NCBI GenBank assembly: GCA_039180865.1
Contig: JBCDCZ010000041.1
Coordinates: 1-21,280, forward strand
From: JBCDCU01 sp039180865
Lineage (GTDB): Bacteria; Pseudomonadota; Alphaproteobacteria; Rhizobiales; JACESI01
Reading direction: 5' to 3'
Length of the DNA stretch: 21,280 nt
Part shown: positions 1 to 6,542 of the stretch, piece after piece
How positions within the stretch are numbered: position 1 is the first letter of the stretch
Layout: each line of letters starts with the position of its first letter
Notes under the pieces: model-generated
The model's input: only the letters and a program-made list of their open reading frames with translations
Databases searched by the model: none
What the model was told of the DNA's origin: nothing
Translations under genes and position numbers: made by a program

Positions 1-203
1 CAAAGTTAAAAGCGGATTTGGGGAACGTGGTCGGATGATCGCCGACATCGTTAAATTTTCCGCCCCGCCCGCTTCAACGCGGTTGCAACGCTATATAGGA
101 AGCACGCTTTGCTGACGCAACCAAAGAAACCGGAATTTTGTAGCTGATATCACAGGAAACTATCGACAGTTAACCTGATCTTTCAAGGCATGAAGGCAAA
201 AGA

Positions 204-236
204 GTCCGCATGTGGGTTCCAATCCGCGTGGCGGAC
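204..236 (+). other. Hairpin in the leader of the GRDP-like gene
   Basis: GTCCGC (204-209) can pair with GCGGAC (231-236), and inside it GTGG (212-215) can pair with CCGC (224-227) with one G-T pair, leaving an eight-base loop. The hairpin ends just before the GAGAGG ribosome binding site at 243-248 of the first gene. It could affect translation, or be the terminator-like end of a transcript from outside the window, although no T-run follows. The rest of 1-252 shows no gene. The function is inference. Confidence 0.3.
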
Positions 237-252
237 GAAAGCGAGAGGATGA

Positions 253-879
253 ATGAACAAGCATTTTCGGCCTCCGCTGAACAACGAAAAGCTTCTCAAG
301 ACTGATATGCTAGGTTTGGATGAATGCGGGCTTCATAAGCGTGTTTTTTCCGTCACCTTTGACGATCCGGACGCATCATTTCCGTTCACCGATAGATTGG
401 CCCGTGATAACGCCTGGGACGACGGCTTTGCGAAGTGCGTTCTCTCCGAATATCGCCGCTTTGCTTATTTGATCGTGCGGTCCGGGCGCGAATTAACGCC
501 GAGCGATGCTGTCGATCAGGCATGGCATCTTCATCTCACCTATTCACGTCATTACTGGGGGGAATGGACCGACGCGCTCGGCCGGCCGATCCACCATGGG
601 CCGACGAAAGGCGGTGGGGGCGAAGCGCGCCGATATGATCAGAATTACCGCGATACGCTCACACTATACGAAGAGACTTTCGGGGAAGTGCCGCCCAAGG
701 CGATCTGGCCTGACCCGAAAGAGCGGTTCCGCGATCCTGAGCGTTTCAAACGTTTGGATACGAGCCAATACGTCATTCTGAAACGGCCAGGAGTTACAGG
801 AACATTAATTTTAGCGGTGCTCGCGGCTTTCTTCGTCTTCTCGCTTGCCGTTCTGATAGCTGCAGTCTTTGCTTTATGA
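253..879 (+). CDS. GRDP-like (glycine-rich domain protein-like, DUF1399-type) membrane protein
   Basis: A 208-residue protein of unknown function. Residues about 65-115 carry the GRDP-like pattern: an EYRRFAYL helix, then AVDQAWHLHLTYSRHYW, then a GRPIHHGP turn with paired histidines. A Tyr-rich stretch and a WPDPKERF motif follow, and the C-terminus (about 182-206) is one strong hydrophobic helix, so the bulk of the protein should hang from the inner membrane. No signal peptide is visible. The ATG at 253 has a GAGAGG ribosome binding site five bases upstream. The family is known from plants and many bacteria, where Cys/Gly-rich tails often accompany it; here such a tail is on the next gene. 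The conserved W-x-H-x-H core could bind a metal, which is inference. Family assignment is fairly secure, function is not. Confidence 0.72.
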   Translation: MNKHFRPPLNNEKLLKTDMLGLDECGLHKRVFSVTFDDPDASFPFTDRLARDNAWDDGFAKCVLSEYRRFAYLIVRSGRELTPSDAVDQAWHLHLTYSRHYWGEWTDALGRPIHHGPTKGGGGEARRYDQNYRDTLTLYEETFGEVPPKAIWPDPKERFRDPERFKRLDTSQYVILKRPGVTGTLILAVLAAFFVFSLAVLIAAVFAL

Positions 880-982
880 GTTCGAGACGTGTCTTCGCAA
901 AGTCTTAAGCGCTTTCGTGGATAATTCCACCGAGATTTTTTGAGCGAAACCAACGTGATTGGCTTCGCAGAAGGGGCACGGA

Positions 983-1336
983 ATGTCGATGTTCAGGTGT
1001 TTTTGCAAAAGCGCAGACTGTTCTAGATTAGGGCGGGCCACTTCGGTCGCCGCCCTTTTCTCGGCCCTTTTGAATAGTCCCGCATTTGCCCACCAATTTC
1101 GGGAGCCTGGAAGCCTGGGTTGGGTCAAACACATGTTTGAGGCGCACACCCTCGATGCGGTTATTATCTCCGCCGTCGTCGGTGCCATCGTATGGGCGAT
1201 TATCTACCGCACCTTTCTGGAACCTGACTGGAAGAAGGCGGAACGCAAACGCCGCAAGCAGGACGGGTCCGGCTGCGGCTCCGGTTGTTCCTCCGGTGGT
1301 GGTTCGTCCGGATGTTCAGGCTGCGGCGGCGACTGA
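983..1336 (+). CDS. Small membrane protein with Cys/Gly/Ser-rich tail
   Basis: A 117-residue protein. The N-terminus has Cys-containing positive residues, then a hydrophobic stretch ending in SPAFA-HQ, which looks like a signal peptide with a cleavage site. A second hydrophobic helix (AVIISAVVGAIVWAIIY) is followed by a basic patch (KKAERKRRKQ) and a tail of about 22 residues made almost only of Gly, Ser and four Cys (GCGSGC ... GCSGCGG). The frame is open from a TTG at 959, but the ATG at 983 has AAGGGG six bases upstream and is preferred. It follows the GRDP-like gene by about 100 bases on the same strand, and tails of this kind are seen on relatives of that family, so the two genes probably work together. 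Function unknown; no homologue is named with confidence. Confidence 0.65.
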   Translation: MSMFRCFCKSADCSRLGRATSVAALFSALLNSPAFAHQFREPGSLGWVKHMFEAHTLDAVIISAVVGAIVWAIIYRTFLEPDWKKAERKRRKQDGSGCGSGCSSGGGSSGCSGCGGD

Positions 1337-1351
1337 CCATCGCGCAGCCGG

Positions 1352-1777
1352 CTATGCGCGGGTGTTAGAACCCTGCCGCAAGGCGATTGCACTTAAGACC
1401 AAACCACAAAAATCGACGAAATGGATCGCTTGCATGGTGAAAGGATAGGTCGCGAAACTGTCGAACCCGATCGCAGCCAGGTGCCATATGCGCCCGAAAA
1501 GGACTCCACCATAGAGCACCAGGAGAAAGCCCAACACGCTGGTCGGTCGCACATAGCCAAGCACACCGAGGCCAGTGTAGATCGCGACAAGGAAGAAGAA
1601 GCCGCCATATTGACCACGGGTCTCGTTGATACCTGCGGGCCCTGTCGCTGAAAGCTCCATTCCGGCCAGAAAACTGTCGGGATTAATGAGCCCGCCATAG
1701 GAGATCGCGAGCGCGATAAGGCCCGTCAATCCCACAACGATCCGCTGAAGAAGGGTTGGATGAAAAGCAGGATGCAT
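1352..1777 (-). CDS. DUF4345 family four-helix membrane protein
   Basis: A 141-residue integral membrane protein with four predicted helices and the NETRGQYGG motif after the first one, typical of the DUF4345 family, whose function is unknown. The reading frame stays open up to 1915, but the extra 46 N-terminal residues (arginine- and serine-rich) do not resemble the family, which normally starts close to the first helix; the ATG at 1777 (MHPAFHPTLLQ) is chosen, although no strong ribosome binding site is visible there. It converges with the Cys/Gly-tail gene, with only 15 bases between the two stops. No partner gene is evident. Family call is good, start is uncertain. Confidence 0.75.
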   Translation of the reverse strand: MHPAFHPTLLQRIVVGLTGLIALAISYGGLINPDSFLAGMELSATGPAGINETRGQYGGFFFLVAIYTGLGVLGYVRPTSVLGFLLVLYGGVLFGRIWHLAAIGFDSFATYPFTMQAIHFVDFCGLVLSAIALRQGSNTRA

Positions 1778-2087
1778 GGGCGACTCGCATGCGGTTGGGC
1801 TCCAGACTGAGATAGTCCGATCAGAACGCAAGGCGACCTTCAACAATAGATCCCATGTCACGGAACTCGGAGTCCGTCTGCCCATGAACATCGGCAGCAG
1901 GAAGAAAAAGCGCAATTGCGCCGTACACCAGAGGGCGTTCGAACGCGATTGAGGGGGTGGTGTGGCAATAATGTCTGACGAATAGAATTTAGTCAGGAGA
2001 GACTTCTCCAGCTTTTAAGCCAAGCGTTAGAATACGGTTTGATTTCAAGACAGTAATTTCCGATTGAGGTGGATATAGAGCGTCTTT
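1778..2087. other. Intergenic region, no convincing gene
   Basis: About 310 bases between the start of the DUF4345 gene and the lipoprotein gene. It should contain both divergent promoters, but none is clear enough to mark. On the minus strand a frame between about 1934 and 1825 encodes a hydrophobic, signal-like start and then stops; the same frame continues past the stop toward 1777. It is too short and lacks a ribosome binding site, so it is not called as a gene. The right half is AT-richer, like the lipoprotein gene that follows. Confidence 0.5.
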
Positions 2088-2681
2088 TTGAGGAACCTTT
2101 TGAGCTTTGGATATCTTGCGGTGGCATGCTTGGCTATCGCGGGCTGCAATGCGTTAGCAACACCGCCATCGGGTGAACTGGCAACCGGTGAGAAGCAAAA
2201 GGCTGCCGCTTATCCTTCTCCAGACACGACCTTTCTGACCTTTGATCAGGGGCATGGTTACCAGGTATCTTACATTGGCGAGGATAATCGGATATGGCTT
2301 TGGTATCCGGGAAACTCCCGGAGCTTGCCAGGCACTTATGAGGTTAAAAAACCTAGGATCTGCTTTAGTTATGAAGGGCCGACCTATAACCCTATCTCAG
2401 GTGATCGATCAGGAACAAGTTGCACTTTATTGCATTGGGTTCGGCGTAGAGTGCTATCATCCGCGCAAGGCGATATTTTTAATCTCTCATCCGGCGAAGT
2501 GCCGTACAAACGTCCGAGATGTGATGACGCCGGGAAGTTTGTCTATTCCAAATTAAGAGCTTGGTCGTGGAATTCTCTTTTGTATCGAAACGATGAATCC
2601 CCAAGAGCGGCACAGAGGCGGGCGAACCGTGAGCTTCAAGCAATTTTCAACTCTGGTAGGCAATTCGTTAGGCCAAGATGA
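2088..2681 (+). CDS. Hypothetical lipoprotein
   Basis: A 197-residue protein that starts with a short signal peptide (Arg2, then a hydrophobic core) ending in the lipobox LAIAG-C, with Cys20 as the predicted lipidated residue. The mature part contains an aromatic-rich segment (DNRIWLWYPGNSRSLPGTYEV) that recalls small beta-sandwich sensor or scaffold proteins, and an Arg-rich C-terminal third, but no family is recognised. It probably starts at a TTG: 2088 keeps the charged n-region, while the TTG at 2100 has a better-placed AGGA (2091-2094) but leaves a signal peptide without positive charge. The gene is visibly richer in A and T than its neighbours (about 42-50 percent GC in sampled lines, against 57 percent in alkB), which hints at acquisition from elsewhere. 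No operon partner. Confidence 0.6.
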   Translation: MRNLLSFGYLAVACLAIAGCNALATPPSGELATGEKQKAAAYPSPDTTFLTFDQGHGYQVSYIGEDNRIWLWYPGNSRSLPGTYEVKKPRICFSYEGPTYNPISGDRSGTSCTLLHWVRRRVLSSAQGDIFNLSSGEVPYKRPRCDDAGKFVYSKLRAWSWNSLLYRNDESPRAAQRRANRELQAIFNSGRQFVRPR

Positions 2682-2725
2682 TGAAATAGAAAGTGACTGA
2701 TAACGTATAGTCGAATGATGGGAGT

Positions 2726-2754
2726 TTGACGGAAGCCTGCGCCGTGTCTTAGAC
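2726..2754 (+). promoter_or_regulatory. Possible promoter directly before alkB
   Basis: TTGACG at 2726-2731 is followed, after 17 bases, by TTAGAC at 2749-2754. The -35 box is good and the -10 box poor. If used, transcription would begin within a few bases of the alkB ATG at 2762, giving a nearly leaderless message, which would fit the absence of any ribosome binding site. Low confidence because of the weak -10 box. Confidence 0.3.
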
Positions 2755-2761
2755 CCGTTTA

Positions 2762-3379
2762 ATGCAGGTTCTACCGAACGGCGTTCATCACATTCCAGGT
2801 TATCTTGACCGCGCTGCTCAGGAAGCATTGCGCGACGCGATCCGCGCGGTCCTGACGGAAGCACCGCTCTTCACACCGACAATGCCGCGCACCGGTCAGC
2901 CGATGACGGTTCGCATGTCGAATTGTGGTTCACTTGGCTGGCTTACCGATAGGGAACGTGGTTACCGGTATCAGGCCATACATCCGTCGACCGGAAATCC
3001 CTGGCCTCCGATCCCCGACCGACTAATTGCGCTCTGGAAAGATCTCTCTGGTTATCCGCATCTGCCGGAGGCCTGCCTTATCAATTTCTATTCGGAAGAT
3101 GCGAAGATGGGCATGCATCAGGATCGCGATGAAGAAGATTTCGAAGCGCCTGTCCTTTCCGTTTCTCTCGGAGACAGTTGCCGTTTCCGCATTGGCGGCA
3201 CCAATCGGGGAGGTCGGACAACCTCGATCAGGCTCAATTCGGGAGATGTCGTGATATTGGGTGGTGAGGGCAGGCTCTGTTACCACGGGGTGGACAAACT
3301 CTTTCCCGACACCTCAACGCTTCTCAAGAACGGCGGGCGCCTCAACATCACGTTAAGACGCGTGACCAAGCCAAGCTAG
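2762..3379 (+). CDS. alkB: AlkB-family Fe(II)/2-oxoglutarate dioxygenase
   Basis: A 205-residue protein matching the DNA-repair demethylase AlkB, which oxidises methyl groups on 1-methyladenine and 3-methylcytosine using iron and 2-oxoglutarate. The iron ligands are visible: His119 and Asp121 in MHQDRDE and His175 in YHGVD. The 2-oxoglutarate-binding arginines lie in GRLNITLRR (Arg193, Arg199). The N-terminal nucleotide-recognition lid (MTVRMSNCGSLGW, about 48-60) and the RYQAIHP region also fit E. coli AlkB-type enzymes, and the length is normal. No ribosome binding site is seen before the ATG. No ada or alkA gene is nearby. It ends 17 bases before a strong terminator. Confidence in the family is high; that it repairs DNA rather than RNA is by family. 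Confidence 0.93.
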   Translation: MQVLPNGVHHIPGYLDRAAQEALRDAIRAVLTEAPLFTPTMPRTGQPMTVRMSNCGSLGWLTDRERGYRYQAIHPSTGNPWPPIPDRLIALWKDLSGYPHLPEACLINFYSEDAKMGMHQDRDEEDFEAPVLSVSLGDSCRFRIGGTNRGGRTTSIRLNSGDVVILGGEGRLCYHGVDKLFPDTSTLLKNGGRLNITLRRVTKPS

Positions 3380-3396
3380 ACGATCCGGGAAAAGAA

Positions 3397-3425
3397 AAAC
3401 GCCCGGCTTGGTGAGCCGGGCGTTT
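3397..3425. terminator. Bidirectional rho-independent terminator between alkB and the porin-like gene
   Basis: AAACGCCCGGCT (3397-3408) and AGCCGGGCGTTT (3414-3425) form a perfect 12-pair stem with a five-base loop. On the minus strand the stem is followed by a T-rich run (the complement of AAAAGAAAAA at 3390-3399), so it should stop the porin-like transcript strongly. On the plus strand only TTT belongs to the tract, a weaker but plausible stop for alkB. Confidence 0.88.
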
Positions 3426-3459
3426 CACGATGGGAGGGAGTTTGCCGGGAAAACCGGTC

Positions 3460-4431
3460 TTAGAAGTTGAATACCGCATCGAAGCTTATGCGGAAGTTCG
3501 TGATTGAGTCTTCGCGGTTTGCGACGGCACCCTCACCGGCCATACCGACGATCAGATTGTCATTGAAGCGGTAACGGAAACCGCCGCCGACCGTGACAAG
3601 TGTATCGCGATCAGTCGAGCCGAAGTTCAAAACGTCAGCGCCGCCTATTGAAGCAAGCGCGCCGCCTGTCCGGGTACCGCGGTTGAACGGCACGTAGGCG
3701 TTGACTTCGAGCAGCGGGTAGAAGTTCTCGAAGAGCTCATAGTTGACGTGAGCTGCGGCGACGAAGAGTGATGTCTCGGCGTCACCGTCGATTGCGAAGT
3801 TACCGTTAAGGCTACCTTGAAGCTGGAATCCGCCAAGCTCGGTTACACCGGTGATGAACGGGTTAATGAAGCCAGCACCTGCAGCCTGGAATTCGACACC
3901 TGCGGTAGAAAGCTCCTGAACCGGACCTTCATAACGGAGACCGACGGTTAGAACGTCACCAGCAGCTTTGTCCTGATAGACAGCATATTTCAGGCCGCCA
4001 GCAATGTTGACGAAGCCGTTTTCGTCAGGAAGGCCGTTGAAGTCCGCCCAGACATAACCGTCCTTGGTCGCGATTAAGGCGAGGTTATCGGTGATCTTAA
4101 GGCGCGCTTGCAGCGCTACGACATTAACATTGCCGCCAGCGGAAAGGCCTGCAGCGAATGTGTCTGGCACATCATGGTAGAAGTAGATGGCGCGCAGCTC
4201 TGACGTGATAAAGGGAGACTCGTTGAAGAGCGGGTTGGTGACGGAGGGAACATAACGTTCCGGGAATGTCGCACCGCCGATCGGAATACCGAAAATTGAG
4301 AAGCGGTCGTCTGCTGGCGCATCCGCAAGTGGTACGTCAAGATCTGCTGAAAGTGCGGGCGCTGCTGAGAGGCCCACCGCAAGGGCGACCGCTTGGGCTG
4401 CTTTAAAGAATGTGTTGTTCAAACCGATCAT
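3460..4431 (-). CDS. Outer-membrane beta-barrel protein (porin-like)
   Basis: A 323-residue exported protein. The signal peptide (MIGLNNTFFKAAQAVALAVG, then a cleavage site near ALSA-DLDVP) is clear. The mature part is a series of short alternating strands rich in Gly and aromatic residues, and it ends in phenylalanine (FDAVFNF), the usual end signature of outer-membrane barrels. Some features recall the MetA-pathway/phenol-degradation barrel family, but that is not secure. The frame is open to 4482; the ATG at 4431 is preferred because it begins at the signal peptide and has GGGGGT upstream. The ATG at 4443 is an alternative. It diverges from the Crp/Fnr gene across a region with an anaerobox, so oxygen-dependent control is possible. 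Substrate unknown. Confidence 0.72.
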   Translation of the reverse strand: MIGLNNTFFKAAQAVALAVGLSAAPALSADLDVPLADAPADDRFSIFGIPIGGATFPERYVPSVTNPLFNESPFITSELRAIYFYHDVPDTFAAGLSAGGNVNVVALQARLKITDNLALIATKDGYVWADFNGLPDENGFVNIAGGLKYAVYQDKAAGDVLTVGLRYEGPVQELSTAGVEFQAAGAGFINPFITGVTELGGFQLQGSLNGNFAIDGDAETSLFVAAAHVNYELFENFYPLLEVNAYVPFNRGTRTGGALASIGGADVLNFGSTDRDTLVTVGGGFRYRFNDNLIVGMAGEGAVANREDSITNFRISFDAVFNF

Positions 4432-4558
4432 ATCGACCCCCATATCCGTCAGCGCTCTTACGTGTTGGCCAGCGCGTCCCATCTAAATCTGCTTGCGTAA
4501 CTTGGTTTGTTACAGCAGCAACATTTCTTCGCGTAACATGCGTGCGATGCAGCATTCA

Positions 4559-4572
4559 TTGATTGCAGTCAT
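4559..4572. promoter_or_regulatory. Imperfect FNR/FixK-like site
   Basis: TTGATTGCAGTCAT matches eight of the ten fixed bases of the anaerobox TTGAT-N4-ATCAA. It lies about 130 bases from the ATG of the porin-like gene and about 116 bases left of the perfect site. It could be a second operator facing the porin gene, or chance in an AT-rich promoter region. Confidence 0.3.
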
Positions 4573-4674
4573 GACTCAGGAGAGTCTGTTGAAGCTTCCC
4601 CTCGGTCCGGCCATGTTTTCTCAGACCGTTGATTTTTTGTCACACTTTCAAGCGTCTAGGCCATTTGTGACGGC

Positions 4675-4688
4675 TTGATTCAAATCAA
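4675..4688. promoter_or_regulatory. FNR/FixK-type anaerobox (perfect match)
   Basis: TTGATTCAAATCAA is an exact match to the palindromic consensus TTGAT-N4-ATCAA used by FNR, FnrN and FixK proteins. Its centre is about 96 bases before the ATG of the Crp/Fnr gene and about 250 before that of the divergent porin-like gene. Its distance from the regulator gene would place it near -41 if transcription starts around 4723, a position typical for activation; autoregulation is an inference. Confidence 0.75.
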
Positions 4689-4777
4689 GCATGCTGAGCG
4701 TGTCTGTGTTTTTCTATTTCAATGCGAGACGGCAGAAGCCGTTACGAATTCGGGCACTTCGTGGGCGGATTATCTGG

Positions 4778-5548
4778 ATGAATGTGCGGTGCGAAACCTG
4801 TTGGCTTGGTGAACTCTGGAGCCTGTTAGCTCAGGCCGAAGACTGGGATGGCCGCGCTTTCGAGGCCTCCTATGCGAGTGCGAGCGATGGCGATCTGATA
4901 TGCACTGTTCGAAAAGTCAAAAAGGGTACTGTGCTTGCAGCCAACGAGGCTGAAGACGAAAAGGTTTATGGTGTTTGTGAGGGGGTTCTCGCACGACAAC
5001 ACTTCCTGAGCGACGGGCGGCGCAGTCTTGTTGAACTCTTTCTCCCGGGCGAGATCGCAGCGCTTGGCAATACAACGGATAACATGCAGTTTGTCGCTCT
5101 CACGCCATGCGAGCTTGTTGTGTTTCCCCTACAACTTCTTGAAAAGGCGCGTCGGTCTTCTGAGCGGGTGGATTGCCTTTACTTCAATCATCTGGAACGG
5201 CAGGCGAACCAGGTTCTCGAGCATTGTGCTGACATTTCCCGCAAGACTCCTCCCGAACGGCTCGCTTCTTTCCTGCTAGAATACCGCGACCGGGCGAAAG
5301 CCCTTCATGTGGCATCAAGCGGGGAGGAAGCAGCCGGCTTCGATGATAAAGAATACCGGCTGCCGCTTCGTGGCCGTGAGGTCGGCGACTACCTAGCTCT
5401 CGAATCGGAGACCGTGTCACGCTGCTACAGCCGTCTTGCAGAGAGTTTTGCCGCCAAGCTCAACGGTGGCAACACTGTGCGGATCCTGAATGAGGAAAAA
5501 CTCCGCGAGATTGCGGAAGGCGGTTTGCCGCGAAGGAAAAAGAACTAA
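4778..5548 (+). CDS. Crp/Fnr family transcriptional regulator
   Basis: A 256-residue regulator with an N-terminal cyclic-nucleotide-binding-type sensor fold, a long dimerisation helix (CLYFNHLERQANQVLEH) and a C-terminal winged helix. The recognition helix has the FNR-type E-SETVSR pattern, which fits a TTGAT half-site. The N-terminus carries Cys5-x2-Cys8, and a cysteine in TPCELVVFP lies where E. coli FNR has its fourth iron-sulfur ligand (Cys122), but the third N-terminal cysteine of FNR is missing. It may therefore lack a normal cluster. The frame is open from 4691, directly after the anaerobox; the ATG at 4778 matches the family start and leaves room for a promoter. It is monocistronic, diverging from the porin-like gene and converging on pcaD with five bases between stops. 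Confidence 0.85.
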   Translation: MNVRCETCWLGELWSLLAQAEDWDGRAFEASYASASDGDLICTVRKVKKGTVLAANEAEDEKVYGVCEGVLARQHFLSDGRRSLVELFLPGEIAALGNTTDNMQFVALTPCELVVFPLQLLEKARRSSERVDCLYFNHLERQANQVLEHCADISRKTPPERLASFLLEYRDRAKALHVASSGEEAAGFDDKEYRLPLRGREVGDYLALESETVSRCYSRLAESFAAKLNGGNTVRILNEEKLREIAEGGLPRRKKN

Positions 5549-5553
5549 GGCGA

Positions 5554-6351
5554 TCAGGCCCGATCCAAGCTCTGCAAGAACCCGCTAATCAGGCCGAACA
5601 AGACTTCGGGTTTTTCGATGCAGGGAAGGTGTCCCGCGCCTGAAATGATCTCAAAACGTGCATCGCCTAAAAGTCCGGCAAGCTCTTCAACGAGCGCTGG
5701 CGGCGTCGATCCGTCTTCATCACCGACGACGCAAAGGGCCGGAACCGTAATCCTGCCGACTTGTTCCGTGTAGTCGGTGTCACGCAAGGCTACCGATGTT
5801 CCCACGTAACCGGATACCGGTGTACGAATTAGCATATTCCGATAACCGGCAAAGACCGGGTTATCCGGTTTTCGGAACGCGTCTGAAAACCAACGAGTGA
5901 GAATCTGGTCCGAAATCGCCTCGATACCGTTTGCACTGACCTTCTCGATTCGGTCATTCCACAGCGCGTCATTGCCGATCTTGTGGCCCGTGTCGCATAA
6001 AATCAGCGCCTTAACGAGGTCTGGCCTGGAAAGAGCAAGACCCTGTGCAATCATGCCACCGACGGAAAGCCCGCAAACGATCGCTGAGCTGACCTCAAGA
6101 AAGTCGAGGAGACCAGCAAGATCATCAACGTGATCCTGCATTTTGTAGGGCGAGCGTCCAATATCGGATAGACCGTGTCCGCGCTTGTCGTAGGTGACAA
6201 TCGCATAGTCTCCGACAAGCGGCACAATGACATCGCGCCAGATACGGAAATCGGTCCCGAGCGAATTCGCGAAGACGATCACTGGTTTATCGGCGGGCGC
6301 ACCAATCACCTGAAAGTGGATGCTGATCCCGTTGATGGTTGCAAACTGCAT
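5554..6351 (-). CDS. pcaD: 3-oxoadipate enol-lactonase (alpha/beta hydrolase)
   Basis: A 265-residue alpha/beta hydrolase matching PcaD, which opens 3-oxoadipate enol-lactone to 3-oxoadipate in the protocatechuate branch of the beta-ketoadipate pathway. The catalytic triad is readable: Ser96 in CGLSVGG, Asp213 in GDEDGSTPP, and His241 in GAGHLPCIEKPE. The oxyanion-side motif FANSLGTDFRIW and YDKRGHGLSD are also typical. The frame is open to 6468, but the ATG at 6351 has an excellent AGGAGGAG ribosome binding site seven bases away and matches the family start. No other pca gene is present, so it may act on a scattered pathway or on another lactone or ester; the general hydrolase call is safer than the substrate. 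Confidence 0.82.
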   Translation of the reverse strand: MQFATINGISIHFQVIGAPADKPVIVFANSLGTDFRIWRDVIVPLVGDYAIVTYDKRGHGLSDIGRSPYKMQDHVDDLAGLLDFLEVSSAIVCGLSVGGMIAQGLALSRPDLVKALILCDTGHKIGNDALWNDRIEKVSANGIEAISDQILTRWFSDAFRKPDNPVFAGYRNMLIRTPVSGYVGTSVALRDTDYTEQVGRITVPALCVVGDEDGSTPPALVEELAGLLGDARFEIISGAGHLPCIEKPEVLFGLISGFLQSLDRA

Positions 6352-6542
6352 GATCTCCTCCTGCCGTGGCATTTTCTTATGCGTCATTGTTAAAACAGAC
6401 GTTTTGCCGCTACCGAACCGGGCAAACTGATGATGTTTTAAGCACACATTCGGTTGCGTGGCGTGCAAATATTTGCTCCGATGCGACTAACCTCGTGTAA
6501 GAATTACTATTCTGGTCTACCGGGAGCGGAAGTCAGTCTGAA

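Noticed and set aside
204..240. T-arm-like GGTTCCAATCC suggesting a tRNA
   Set aside because: The surrounding arms do not pair as in a tRNA, no anticodon or D arm is present, and the stretch lies in a gene leader.
1778..1915. N-terminal extension of the DUF4345 gene
   Set aside because: The extra 46 residues do not fit the membrane family, and an internal ATG gives a normal length.
1815..1935. Minus-strand peptide frame with a hydrophobic, signal-like start that ends at a stop near 1827
   Set aside because: It is only about 35 codons, has no ATG or ribosome binding site, and overlaps the frame extending the DUF4345 gene. It may be a gene remnant but cannot be supported.
4629..4642. Another TTGAT half-site before the Crp/Fnr gene
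   Set aside because: The second half-site (TGTCA) matches the anaerobox in one base only.
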